Shown here: positions 47,281 through 60,707 of the stretch, piece after piece | Position numbering within the stretch: the first letter of the stretch is position 1 | Layout of the letters: each line of letters opens with the position of its first letter | DNA from: Luzula sylvatica | Lineage: Eukaryota > Streptophyta > Magnoliopsida > Poales > Juncaceae | NCBI GenBank assembly: GCA_946800325.1 | Contig: OX326960.1 | Location: 12,982,393 to 13,046,392 of the forward strand | Direction: 5' to 3' | DNA: 64,000 bases | Translations under genes and position numbers: made by a program | The notes under the pieces: model-generated | What the model was told of the DNA's origin: nothing | Databases searched by the model: none | What the model saw: the letters and a program-made list of their open reading frames with translations, nothing else

Positions 47281-49567
47281 TCTAGTAGTCAGTTAGTTAG
47301 TTATTTAGTTAGTTAACAAGTTAGTTATTTAGTTACTAGTAGTTAGTTAGTTAGTTAGCTTGTTAGTTATTTAGTTAATTAGATAGTTAGTTAGTTAGTT
47401 AGTGGGAAGGTAGTGAGTTAGTAAGTTAGTGGGTATGTAGGAAAGTAAGTAGTTAGTTAGTTAGTTAGTTAATTGGTATCTCGGAAGATAGTTATTCGGT
47501 TAGTTTGTTAGTTTGTTAATTAGTTAATTTGTCAGTTAGTTATATATTTAGTTAGTTAGTTAGTGAGTAAGTTAGAAAGGTAGTTAGTTAGTTAGTTAAT
47601 AGGTATGTATGAAGGAAGTTAGTTAGAAAGTTAGTTAGTTAGTTAGCTAGTAGTTTATTAGTTAGTTTGTTAATTAGTTAGTTATTTAGTTAGTTTGTTA
47701 GTTAGTTAACTAGTAGTTAGTTAGTTAATTAGTTAATTAATTAGTTAGTTAGTAAGTTAGTCAGTTAATGGGTATGTACGAAGGTAGCTAGTTAGTGAGT
47801 TAATTTGTTAGTTAGTTAGTTAATTAGTTAGTTAGTTAGTTAGTAAATTAGTTAGTTATTTATTTTGTTAGTTAGTTAGTTAAATAGCTAGTAGTTATTT
47901 AGTTAGTTACTAAGTTAGTGGGTATGTAGGAAGGCAGTTAGTAAGTTAGATAGTTAGTTAGTTAGTTAATATGTATGTAGGAAGATAGTTATTTAGTTAA
48001 TTAGTTAGTTATTTAGTTAGTTATCTAGTAGTTAGTCAGTCAGTTAGTTATTTAGTTAGTTAGTTAGTTAGTTAGTTATCTAGTAGTTAGTCAGTCAGTT
48101 AGTTTTTCAGTTAGTTAGTTAGTTAGTTATCTAGTAGTCAGTTAGTTAGTTAGTTAGTTAGTTACTTAGTTAGTTAATTAGTATGCAAGAAGGTTGTTAG
48201 TTAGTTAGTGAGTTAGATAGTTAGTTAATTAGTTAGTTAGTTAGTTAATCAGTTAGTTATTTAGTTAGTTACTTAGTTAGTTAGCTAGTAGTTAGTTAGT
48301 TAGTGGGTTAGTTAGTTAATCAATATATATGTATCAAGGTAGTTCGTTAGTTAGTTAGATAGTTAGTTAATTAGTTAGTAGTTAGTTAATTAGTTAGTTA
48401 GTTAGACAGTTAGTTAGTTAGTTAGTTATCTAGTAGTTAGTTAGTTAGTTAGGTCATCAATTAGTTATTTAGTTAGTTAGTTAGTTAGTTAGTTGGTTAG
48501 CTAGTAGTTAGCAGGTTAGTCATTTATTTAGTTAGTTAGTTTGTTAGTTGGCGGGTATGTATGAAGGTAGTTAGTTAGTTAGTTAATCGATATTTAAAAA
48601 GATAGTTTGTTAGTAAATTAGTTAGTTATTATGTTAGTTATCTAGTAATTAGTTAGTTAGTTATTTTGTCAGCTAGCTAGTAGTTAGTTAGTTAGTTAGT
48701 TATCTAGTAGTTAGTTAGTTAGTTATTTAGTTAGTTAACTAATTAGTTATTTAGTTAGTTAGTTTGTTAGTTATCTAGTAGTTAGTTAGTCAGCTAGTTA
48801 GTTATTTAGTGAGTTAGATAGTTAGTTAGTTAGTTAGTGGGAGGGTAGTTAGTTAGTTAGTTAGTGGGTATGTGGGAAGGTAGTTAGTTAGTTTGTTAGT
48901 TAGTTTGTTAGTTAATTAGATAATTAATAGGCATGTTGGAAGATAATTATTTAGTTAGTTAGTCAGTTAGTTAGAAATTAGGTAGTTAGTTAGTTAGTTA
49001 ATAGGTATGTATGAAGGTAGTTAGTTAGTAAGTTAGGTAGTTAACTAGTTAGTTAGTTAGCTAGTTATTTTGTTAGTTAGTTCATTAGTTAATTAGTTAG
49101 TTATTTAGTTAGTTAGTTAGTTAGTTAACTAGTAGTTAGTTAGTTAATTAGTTAATTAATTAGTAAGTTAATTAGTTAGTTAGTAAGTTAGTTAGTTATT
49201 GGGTATGTACGAAGGTAGCTAGTTAGTTAGCTAATTAGTTAGTTAGTTAGTTAATTGGTTAGTTATTTTGTTAGTTAGTTCGTTAGTTAAATAGCTAGTA
49301 GTTATTTTGTTAGTTATTAATTTAATTAGTAAGTGACTTTGTTAGTGGGTATGTAGGAAGGTAGTTAGTAAGTTAGTTAGTTAGTTAGTTAGTTAATATG
49401 TACGTAGGAAGATAGTTAGTTAGTAATTAGTTAGTTATTTAGTTAGTTATCTAGTAGTTAGTTTGTTAGTTAGTTAGTTAGTTTGTTATTTATTCAATTA
49501 GCTAGTAGTTTGTTAGTTCGTTAGTTAATTAGTAAGTTAGTTCGTTAGTTAATTAGTAAGTTAGTTT

Positions 49568-49599
<32 letters not shown>

Positions 49600-49915
49600 A
49601 TTAGTTAGTTAGTTAGTCAATATGTATGTAAGAAGGTAGTTAGTTATTTTGTTAGTTAGTTAGTTAATTGACCAGTAGTTAGTTAGTTAGTTAGTTAGTT
49701 AGTATGTAAGAAGGTTGTTAGTTAGTTAGTTAGTTAAATAGTTAGTTAATTAGTTAGTTAATTAGTTAGTTAGTTAATCCGTTAGTTGTTTAGTTAGTTA
49801 CTTAGTTAGTTGGCTAGTAGTTAGTAAGTTAGTGAGTTAGTTAGTTAATCAATACGTATGTATCAAGGTAGTTAGTTAGTTAGTTAGATAGTTAGTTAAT
49901 TAGTTAGTTAGTTCA

Positions 49916-49950
<35 letters not shown>

Positions 49951-51057
49951 TCTAGTAGTTAGTTAGTTAGTTAGTTAGGTCATCAGTTAGTTATTTACTT
50001 AGTTAGTTAGTTAGTTAGTTAGTTATCTAGTTGTTAGCTGGTTAGTTATTTATTTGGTAAGTTAGTTAGTTAGTTGGTGGGTATGTAGGAAGGTAGGTAG
50101 TTAGTTAGTAAATTAGTTAGTTATTATGTTAGTTATCTAGTAATTAGTTAGTTAGTTATTTTGTCAGCTAGCTAGTAGTTAGTTAGTTAGTTATCTAGTA
50201 GTTAGTTAGTTAGTTATTTAGTTAGTTAACTAATTAGTTATTTAGTTAGTTAGTTTGTTAGTTATCTAGTAGTTAGTTAGTCAGCTAGTTAGTTATTTAG
50301 TGAGTTAGATAGTTAGTTACTTAGTTAGTGGGAGGGTAGTTAGTTAGTTAGTTAGTGGGTATGTGGGAAGATAGTTAGTTAGTTTGTTGGTTAGTTAGTT
50401 AATTAGATAATTAATAGGCATGTTGGAAGATAATTATTTAGTTAGTTAGTTAGTTAGTTAGAAATTAGGTAGTTAGTTAGTTAGTTAATAGGTATGTATG
50501 AAGGTAGTTAGTTAGTAAGTTAGATAGTTAACTAGTTAGTTAGTTAGCTAGTAGTTTGTTAGTTAGTTCATTAGTTAATTAGTTAGTTATTTAGTTAGTT
50601 AGTTAGTTAGTTAACTGGTAGTTAGTTACTTAATTAGTTAATTAATTAGTAAGTTAATTAGTTAGTTAGTAAGTTAGTTAGTTAGTTAGTGGGTATGTAC
50701 GAAGGTAGCTAGTTAGTTAGTTAATTAGTTAGTTAGTTAGTTAATTGGTTAGTTATTTTGTTGGTTAGTTCGTTAGTTAAATAGCTAGTAGTTAGTTTGT
50801 TAGTTATTAATTTAATTAGTAAGTGACTTTGTTAGTGGGTATGTAGGAAGGTAGTTTGTAAGTTAGTTAGTTAGTTAGTTAGTTAATATGTACGTAGGAA
50901 GATAGTTAGTTAGTAATTAGTTAGTTATTTAGTTAGTTATCTAGTAGTTAGTTTGTTAGTTTGTTAGTTAGTTAGTTATTTATTCAGTTAACTAGTAGTT
51001 TGTTAGTTCGTTAGTTAATTAGTAAGTTAGTTAGTTAGTTAGTTAGTAAGTTAGTTT

Positions 51058-51093
<36 letters not shown>

Positions 51094-51700
51094 ATTAGTT
51101 AGTTAGTTAGTCAATATGTATGTAAGAAGGTAGTTAGTTAGTTAGTTAGTTAGTTAGTTAATTGACCAGTAGTTAGTTAGTTAGTTAGTTAGTTAGTATG
51201 TAAGAAGGTTGTTAGTTAGTTAGTTAGTTAAATAGTTAGTTAATTAGTTAGTTAATTAGTTAGTTAGTTAATCCGTTAGTTGTTTAGTTAGTTACTTAGT
51301 TAGTTGGCTAGTAGTTAGTAAGTTAGTTAGTTAGTTAGTTAATCAATACGTATGTATCAAGGTAGTTAGTTAGTTAGTTAGATAGTTAGTTAATTAGTTA
51401 GTTAGTTCATTAGTTAGTTAGTTATCTAGTAGTTAGTTAGTTAGTTAGTTAGGTCATCAGTTAGTTATTTACTTAGTTAGTTAGTTAGTTAGTTAGTTAT
51501 CTAGTAGTTAGCTGGTTAGTTATTTATTTGGTAAGTTAGTTAGTTAGTTGGTGGGTATGTAGGAAGGTAGGTAGGTAGGTAGTTAGTTAGTAAATTAGTT
51601 AGTTATTATGTTAGTTATCTAGTAATTAGTTAGTTAGTTATTTTGTCATTTAGCTAGTAGTTAGTTAGTTATTAAGTTAGTTAGTTAGTTAGTTATCTAG

Positions 51701-51746
<46 letters not shown>

Positions 51747-52278
51747 TCTAGTAGTTAGTTAGTTATTTAGTTAGTTAGTTTGTTACTTACTAGTAGTTAG
51801 TTAGTTAGCTAGTTAGTTATTTTGTTAGTTAGATAGTTAGTTAGTTAGTTAGTTAGTGGGTATGTACTTTGTTATATAGTTAGTGGGTATGTAGGAAAGT
51901 AGTTAGTTAGTTTTAGTTAGTTAGTTAATAGGTATGTAGGAAGATAGTTATTCGGTTATTTAGTTAGTTTGTTAATTAGTTAATTTATTAGTTAGTTAGT
52001 TATTTAGTTATTTAGTTAGTTATTTAGTTAGTTTGTTCATCTGAAAGGTAGTTAGTTAATAGGTATGTATGAAGGTAGTTAGTAAGTAAGTTAGTTAGTT
52101 TGCTAGTAGTTAGTTACTTAGTTAGTTAGTTAATAATTAGTTAGTTATTTAGTTAGTTAACAAGTAGTTAGTTAGTTATTTAGTTTTTTAATTAGTTCGT
52201 TCATTAGTTAGTTAGTAAGTTAGTTAGTTAGTGGGTATGTACGAAGGTACCCAGTTAGTTTGTTAATTGGTTAGTTAA

Positions 52279-52309
<31 letters not shown>

Positions 52310-52310
52310 A

Positions 52311-52365
<55 letters not shown>

Positions 52366-52380
52366 TTCAGTTAGTTAGTG

Positions 52381-52417
<37 letters not shown>

Positions 52418-53710
52418 TTCAGTTAGCTAGTAGTTAGTTAGTTTGTTAGTAAGGTAGTTAGTTTGTTAGTTAGTTGGTTAGTTAGTTAATTAGTTAGTTA
52501 GTTAGTTAGTCAATATATATGTAAGAAGGTAGTTAGTTAGTTAGTTAGTTAGTTAATTAGTTAGTTAGTTAATTAGCTAGTAGTTAGTTTGTTAGTAAGT
52601 TAGTTAGTATGTAAGAAGGTTGTTAGTTAGTTAGTTAGTTAGTTAGATTGTTAGTTAATTAGTTAGTTAGTTAGTTAATCAGTCAGTTATTTAGTTAGTC
52701 ACTTAGACAGTTAGCTAGTTGTTAGTTAGTTAGTGAGTTAGTTAGTTAATCAATATGTTTGTATCAAGGTAGTTAGTTAGTTAGTTAGATAGTTAGTTAA
52801 TTAGTTAGTTAGTTAATTAGTTAGTTAGTCAGTCAGTCAGTCAGTCAGTTAGTTATCTAGTAGTTAGTTAGGTCATGAGTTAGTTATTTAGTTAGTTTGT
52901 TAGTTAGTTAGTTAGTTAGTTTGCTAGTAGTTATCAGGTTAGTTATTTATTAATTTAGATAGTTAGTTAGTTGGAGGGTATGTAGGAAGGTAGTTAGTTA
53001 GTTAGTTAGTTAGTTAGTTAATAGGTATTTAAGAAGATAATTAGTTAGTAAGTTAGGTAGTTAGTTAGTTAGTGGGTATGTAGGAAAGTAGCTAGTTTGT
53101 TAGTTAGTTAGTTAGTTAATAGGTATGTAGGAGGATAGTTATTCGGTTATTTAATTAGCTTGTTAATTAGTTAATTTATTAGGTTGTTGGTTATTTAGTT
53201 ATTTAGTTAGTTAGTTAGTTAGTTAGGCAGTTAGTTAATAGGTATGTATGAAGGAAGTTAGTTAGTAAGTTAGTTAGTTAGCTAGCTAGTAGTTTGTTAG
53301 TTAGTTAGTTAGTCAATTAGTTAGTTATTTAATTAGTTAATTAGTCAGTTAACTAGTAGTTGGTTACTTAATTAGTTAATTAATTCGTTAGTTAATTAGT
53401 TAGTTAATTGTTGGGTATGTACGAAGGTAGCTAGTTAGTTAGTTAATTAGTTAATTAGTTAGTTAGTTAATTAGTTAGTTATTTAGTTAGTTAGTTAGGT
53501 AAATAGCTAGTATTTATTTAGTTATTTATTTATTTAGTTTGTTACTTAGTTAGTGGGTAGGTAGGAAGGTAGTTAGTAAGTTAGTCAGTTAGTTAGTTAG
53601 TTAGTTAATTTGAATGTAGGAAGATAGTTAGTTAGTTAATTAGTTAGTTATTTAGTTAGTTATCTTGTAGTTAGTCAGTTAGTTAGTTAGTTATTTATTC
53701 AGTCAGCTAG

Positions 53711-53742
<32 letters not shown>

Positions 53743-54357
53743 ATGTTAGTTAGTTAGTTAGTTAGTTAGTTAGTCAATATGTATGTAAGACGGTAGTTAG
53801 TTAGTTGGTTAGTTAGTTAGTTAATTAGCTTGTTGTTAGTTAGTTAGTTTGTTAGTTGGTATGTAAGAAGGTTGTTAGTTAGTTAGTTAATTAGTTAGTT
53901 AGTTAGTTAATCAGTTAGTTATTTAGTTTGTCACTTAGTTAGTCAGCTAGTAGTTAGTTAGTTATTTAGTTTGTCACTTAGTTAGTCAGCTAGTAGTTAG
54001 TTAGTTATTGAGTTAGTTAGTTAATCAATATGTATGTATCAAGGTAGTTAGTTAGTTAGTTAGATAGTTAGTTAATTGGTTAGTTGGTTAATTAGTTAGT
54101 TTGTTAGTTAGTCAGTCAGTTATTTAGTAGTTAGTTAGTTAGTTAGGTCATCAGTTAGTAATTTAGTTAGTTTGTTAGTTAGTTCGTTAGCATGTTCGTT
54201 TTTTATTTAGTTAGTTAGTTAGTTAGATGGTGGGTGTGTTGGAAGGTAGGTAGTTAGTTAGTTAGTTAATAGGTATTTACGAAGATAGTTAGTTAGTAAA
54301 TTAGTTAGTTATTATGTTAGTTATCTAGTAATTAGTTAGTAATTTTGTCAGCTAGCT

Positions 54358-54365
54358 AGTAGCTA
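54358..54365 (+). repeat. Right source site of the 21-kb tandem duplication (AGTAGCTA)
   Basis: AGTAGCTA is followed here by GTTAGCTAG, the ancestral right flank, in contrast to ACTAACTAAC at the junction. Confidence 0.88.
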
Positions 54366-54643
54366 GTTAGCTAGTTAATTTGTTAGTTAGTTAGTTAGTT
54401 AATTAGTTAGTTATTTATTTAGTTAGTTAGTTAGTTAAATAGCTAGTAGTTATTTAGTTAGTTATTAAGTTAGTGGGTATATAGGAAGGCAGTTAGTAAG
54501 TTAGTAAGTTATTTAGTTAATATGTATGTAGGAAGATAGTTATTTAGTTAATTAGTTAGTTATTTAGTTAGTTATCTAGTAGTTAGTTAGTTAGTTTGTT
54601 AGTTATTTATTGAGTTAGCTAATTGTTAGTTAGTTAGTTAGTA

Positions 54644-54686
<43 letters not shown>

Positions 54687-55400
54687 CAATATGTATGTAA
54701 GAAGGTAGTTACTTAGTTAGTTAGTTAATTAGCTAGTAGTTAGTTAGTTAGTTAGTTAGTTAGTATGCAAGAAGGTTGTTAGTTAGTTAGTTAGTTAGAT
54801 AGTTTGTTAATTAATTAGTTAGTTAGTTAATCAGTTAGTTACTTAGTTAGTTACTTAGTTAGTTAGCATGTGGTTAGTTAGTTAATCAATATATATGTAT
54901 CAAGGTAGTTAGTTAGTTAGTTAGATAGTTAGTTAATTAGTTAGTAGTTAGTTATATAGTAGTTAGTTAGTTAGTTATTTAGTTAGTTAACTAATTAGTT
55001 ATTTAGTTAGTTAGTTTGTTTGTTATCTAGTAGTTAGTTAGTTAGCTAGTTAGTTATTTAGTTAGTTAGATAGTTAGTTAGTTGGTTAGTGGGAGGGTAG
55101 TTAGTTAGTTAGTTAGTGGGTATGTGGGAAGGTAGTTTGTTTGTTTGTTAGTTAGTTTGTTAGTTAATTAGATAATTAATAGACATGTAGGAAGATAGTT
55201 ATTTAGTTAGTTAGTTAGTTTGTTAATTAGTTAGTTGTTTAGTTATTTAGTTAGTTAGTTAGTTTTTTAGTTATTTAGTTAGAAAGGTAGTTGGTTAGTT
55301 AGTTAATAGGTATGTATAAAGGTAGTTAGTTAGTAAGTTAGATAGTTAACTAGTTAGTTAGTTAGCTAGTAGTTAGTTAGTTAGTTAGTTAATTAGTTAA

Positions 55401-55431
<31 letters not shown>

Positions 55432-56116
55432 ACTAGTAGTTCGTTAGTTAATTAGTTAATTAATTAGTTAGTTAATTAGTTAGTTAGTAAGTTAGTTAGT
55501 TAGTGGGTATGTACGAAGGTAGCTAGTTAGTTAGTAAATTAGTTAGTTAGTTAGTTAATTGGTCAGTTATTTAGTCAGTTAGTTTGTTAGTTAAATAGCT
55601 AGTAGTTATTTAGTTAGTTATTAATTTAATTAGTGAGTGACTTTGTTAGTGGGTATGTAGGAAGGTAGTTAGTAAGTTAGTTAGTAAGTTGGTTTGTTAG
55701 TTAGTTAATATGTACGTAGGAAGATAGTTTGTTAGTTAATTAGTTTGTTATTTAGTTAGTTATCTAGTAGTTTGTTAGTTAGTTAGTTAGTTAGTTAGTT
55801 TGTTATTTAGTTAGTTAGTTAGTGAATTAGTTAGTTTGTAAGTTAGTTAGTTAGTGGGTATATACGAAGGGAGCTAGTTAGTTAGTTAATTTGTTAGTTA
55901 GTTAGTTAATTAGTTAGTTAGTTAGTTAGTTAATTAGTTAGTTATTTATTTAGTTAGTTAGTTAGTTAAATAGCTAGTAGTTATTTAGTTAGTTTCTGAG
56001 TTAGTGGGTATGTAGGAAGGCAGTTAGTAAGTTAGTTAGTTAGTTAGTTAGTTAATATGTATGTAGGAAGATAGTTATTTAGTTAATTAGTTAGTTATTT
56101 AGTTAGTTATCTAGTT

Positions 56117-56151
<35 letters not shown>

Positions 56152-56214
56152 CATTAGTTAGTTAGTTATTTATTCAGTTAGCTAATAGTTAGTTAGTGAG
56201 TTAGTTAGTTAATA

Positions 56215-56263
<49 letters not shown>

Positions 56264-57761
56264 ATTAGTTAGTTAGTTAGTTAGTTAGTCAATATGTATG
56301 TAAGAAGGTAGTTAGTTAGTTAGTTAGTATGCAAGAAGGTTGTTAGTTAGTTACTTAGATAGTTAGTTAATTAGTTAGTTAGTTAGTTAGTTAATCAGTT
56401 AGTTATTTAGTTAGTTACTTAGTTAGTTAGCTAGTAGTTAGTTAGTTAATGGGTTCGTTAGTTAATCAATATATATGTATCAAGGTAGTTAGTTAGTTAG
56501 TTAGATAGTTAGTTAATTAGTTAGTTAGTTAGTTAATTAGTTAGTTAGTTAGTTAGTCAGTTAGTTGTGTAGTTAGTTAATTACGTCATCAGTCAGTTAT
56601 TTAGTTAGTTAGTTAGTTAGCTAGTAGTCAGCATGATACTTATTTATTTAGTTAGTTAGTTAGTTGGCGGGTATGTAGGAAGGTAGTTAGTTAGTTAGTT
56701 AGATAGGTATTTAAGAAGATATTGAGTTAGTAAATTAGTTAGTTATTATGTTAGTTATCTAGTAATTAGTTAGTTAGTTATTTTGTCAGCTAGCTAGTAG
56801 TTAGTTAGTTAGTTAGTTTATTAGTTAGTAAGTTAGTTAGTTATCTAGTAGTTAGTTAGTTAGTTATTTAGTTAGTTAACTAGTTAGTTATTTAGTTACT
56901 AGTAGTTAGTTAGTTAGTTAGCTAGTTAGTCATTTACTTAGTTAAATAGTTAGTTAGTTAGTTTGTGGGAAGGTAGTTAGCTAGTAAGTTAGTGGGTATG
57001 TAGGAAAGTACTTTGTTAGTTAGTTAGTCAGTTAGTTAGTTAATAGGTATCTAGGAAGATAGTTATTCGGTTATTTAGTTAGCTTGTTAATTAGTTAATT
57101 TGTCAGTTAGTTAGTTAGTTATTTATTTAGTTAGTTAGTTAGTTAGTTTGTGAGTTAGTTAGTTAGAAAGGTAGTTAGTTAGCTAGTTAATTAGTTAGTT
57201 AGTTTGTTAGTTATTTAGTTAGTTAGTTTGTTAGTTATCTAGTAGTTAGTTAGTTAGCTACTTAGTTATTCAGTTAGTTAGATAGTTAGTTAGTTAGTGG
57301 GAAGGTAGTTAGTTTGTTAGTTAGTGGGTATGTAGGAAGGTAGTTAGTAAGTTAATTAGTTAGTTAATAGTTATGTTGGAAGATAGTTATTTAGTTAGTT
57401 AGTTAGTTAGTTTGTTATTTAGTTAATTAGTTTGTTAGTTAGTTATTTAGTTATTTAGTAATTTAGTTAGTTAGTTTGTTAGTTAGTTAGTTAGAAAGGT
57501 AGTAAGTTAGTTAGTTAATATGTATGTATGAAGGTTGTTAGTTAGTGAGTTAGATAGTCAACTAGTTAGTCAGCTAGCTAGTTGTTTGTTAGTTAGTTAA
57601 TTAGTTAATTAGCTAGTTAGTTATTTTGTCAGTTTGTTAGCTAGTTAACTAGTAGTTAGTTAGTTAATTAGTTAATTAATTAGTTAGTTAATTAGTTAGT
57701 CAGTAAGTTAGTTAGTTAGTGCTTATGTACGAAGCTAGCTAGTTAGTTAGTTAATTTGTTT

Positions 57762-57805
<44 letters not shown>

Positions 57806-60204
57806 ATTAGTTAGTTATTTATTTAGTTAGTTAGGTAGTTAGTTAAATAGCTAGTAGTTATTTAGTCAGTTATTTATTTATTTAGTTAGTTACTTAGTTA
57901 GTGGGTATGTAGGAAGGTAGTTAGTAAGTTAGTTAGTTATTCAGTTAGTTAATTAGCTAATATGTAAGTAGAAAGATAGTTAGTTAGTTAATTAGTTAGT
58001 TTTTTAGTTAGTTATCTAGTAGTTAATTAGTTAGTTATTTAGTTAGTTATCTAGTAGTTAGTTAGTTAGTTAGTTAGTTAGTAAGTTAGTTACTTATTCA
58101 GTTAGCTAGTAGTTAGTTAGTTAGTTAGATAGTAAGTTAGTTAGTTAGTTATTCAATTAGTTAGTTAGTTAGTTAGTCAATATGTATGTGAGAAGGTAGT
58201 TAGTTAGTTAATTAGCTAGTAGTTAGTTACTTACTTAGTTAGTTAGTATATAAGAAGGTTGTTAGTTAGTTAGTTAGTTAGTTAGATAGTTAGTTAATTA
58301 GTTAGTTAGTTAGTTAATGAGTTAGTTATTCAGTTTGCCACTTAGTTAGTTAGCTAGTAGTTAGTTCGTTAGTGAGTTAGTTAGTTAATCAATATGTATG
58401 TATCAAGGTAGTTAGTTAGTTAGTTAGATAGTTAGTTAATTAGTTAGTTTGTTAATTAGTTAATTAGTTTGTTAGTCAGTTAGTTAGTTAGTTATCTAGT
58501 AGTTAGTTTGTTAGTAAGTCATCAGTTAATTAGTTAGTTATTTAGTTAGTTAGTTAGTTGGTTAAATAGGTAGTAGATATTTAGTTAGATATTTATTTAT
58601 TTCGTTAGTTACTTTGTTAGTGGGTCTGTAGGAAGGTAGTTAGTAAGTTAGTTAGTTAGTTAGTTAGTTAGTTACTTAATATGTACGTAGGAAGATAGTT
58701 ATTTAGTTAGTTAGTTAGTTATTTAGTTAGTTATCTATTAGTTATTTAGTTTGTTTGTTAGTTATTTATTCAGGTAGCTAATAGTTAGTTAGTTATTTAG
58801 TTAGTTAGTTAGTTAGTAAGTTAGTTAGTTAGTTACTTTGTTAGTTAGTTAGTTAATTAGTTAGTTAGTCAATATGTATGTAAGAAGGTAGTTACTTAGT
58901 TAGTTAGTTAATTAGCTAGTAGTTAGATAGGTGGTTAATTAATTAGTTAGTTAGTTAATCAGTTAGTTATTTAGTTAGTTACTTAGTTAGTTAGCTAGTA
59001 GTTAGTTAGTTAGTGGGTTAGTTAGTTAATCAATATATATGTATCTAGGTTGTTAGTTAGTTAGTTAGTTAGATAGTTAGTTAATTAGTTAGTTAGTTAG
59101 TAATTAGTTAGTAAGTTAGTTAGTAAGTTAGTTAGTTAGTTAGTTAGCTAGTTACGTCATCAGTTAGATATTTAGTTAGTTAGTTAGTTAGTTAGCTAGT
59201 AGTCAGCAGGATAGTTATTTATTTAGTTAGTTAGTTAGTTGGCGGGTATATAGGAAGGTAGTTAGTTAGTTAGTTAGTTAATAGGTATTTAAGAAGATAT
59301 TGAGTTAGTAAATTAGTTAGTTATTATGTTAGCTATCTAGTAATTAGTTAGTTAGTTATTTTGTCATCTAGTTAGTAGTTAGGTAGTTAGTTTGTTAGTT
59401 ATTTAGTTAGTAAGTTAGTTTGTTGTCTATTAGTTAGTTAGTTTGTTATTTAGTTAGTTAACCAGTTAGTTATTTAGTTCCAAGTAGTTAGTTAGTTAGC
59501 TAGTTAGTTATTTAGTTAGTTAGATAGTTAGTTAGTTAGTTAGTGGGAAGGTAGTTAGTTAGTAAGTTAGTGGGTATGTAGGAAAGTAGTTAGTTAGTTA
59601 GTTAGTTAGTTACTAGGTATCTAGGAAGATAGTTATTCGGTTACTTAGTTAGTTTGTTAATTCGTTAATTTGTCAGTTAGTTAGTTATTTAGTTAGTTAG
59701 TTAGTTAGTGAGTTAGTTACTTAGAAAGGTAGTTAGTTAGTTAGTTAATAGGTATGTATGAAGGTAGTTTGTTAGAAAGTTAGTTAGTTAGTTAGCTAGT
59801 AGTTTATTAGTTAGTTAGTTAGTTAATTAGTTAGTTATTTAGTTAGTTAGTTAGTTAGTTAACTAGTTGTTAGTTAGTTAATTAGTTAATTAATTAATTA
59901 GTTAATTAGTTAGTTAGTAAGTTAGTTAGTTAGTGAGTATGTACGAAGGTAGCTAGTTAGTTAGTTAATTTGTTAGTTAGTTAGTCAATTAGTTAGTTAT
60001 TAATTTAGTTAGTTAGTTAGTTAGTTAAATAACTAGTAGTTATTTAGTATGTTATTAAGTTAGTGGGTATGTAGGAAGGCAGTTAGTAAGTTAGTTAGTC
60101 ATTTAGTTAATATGTATGTAGGAAGATAGTTATTTAGTTAGTTAGTTAGTTAGTTAGTTATTTAGTTAGTTATCTAGTAGTTATTTAGTTTGTTTGTTAG
60201 TTAA

Positions 60205-60253
<49 letters not shown>

Positions 60254-60673
60254 ATGCAAGAAGGTTGTTAGTTAGTTAGATAGTTAGTTAATTAGTTAGT
60301 TAGTTAGTTAATCAGTTAGTTATTTAGTTAGTTACTTAGTTTGTTAGCTAGTAGTTAGTTAGTTAGTGGGTTAGTTAGTTAATCAATATATATGTATCAA
60401 GGTAGTTGGGGGGTTAGTTAGATAGTTAGTTAATTAGTTCGTAGTTAGTTAATTAGTTAGTTAGTTAGTTAGTCAGTTAGTTAGTTAGTTAGTTATCTAG
60501 TAGTTAGTTAGTTAGTTAGTCAGTTAGTTAGTTAGTTATCTAGTAGTTAGTTAGTTAGTTAGGTCATCAGTTAGTTATTTATTTAGTTAGTTAGTTAGTT
60601 GGTTAGCTAGTAGTTATCAGGTTAGTTATTTATTTACTTAGTTAGTTTGTTAGTTGGCGGGAATGTATGAAGG

Positions 60674-60707
<34 letters not shown>

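Larger units (their letters stand above)
32869..54365 (+). repeat. 21-kb tandem duplication, copy 2 (no retrotransposon)
   Basis: 21,497 bp of satellite only. It matches copy 1 in two parts: 32869 to about 42.68 kb against 11.7-26.96 kb, and 48.2-54.365 kb against 27.0-32.868 kb. The excess between is an extra tandem duplication (from about 42.69 to 46.46 kb) plus a segment (46.47-48.2 kb) lost from copy 1. Confidence 0.88.
34227..54365 (+). repeat. Forward satellite of duplication copy 2
   Basis: 20 kb of GTTA-type satellite without coding potential, RNA genes or foreign insertions. Contents differ from copy 1 by scattered substitutions, GTTA-run slippage and the larger rearrangements listed separately. 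Confidence 0.96.

Noticed and set aside
60408..60413. GGGGGG in the satellite as a quadruplex or insertion mark
   Set aside because: A single run of six Gs replacing part of a GTTA stretch; the other runs needed for a quadruplex are absent, so it is likely a local mutation or sequencing error.
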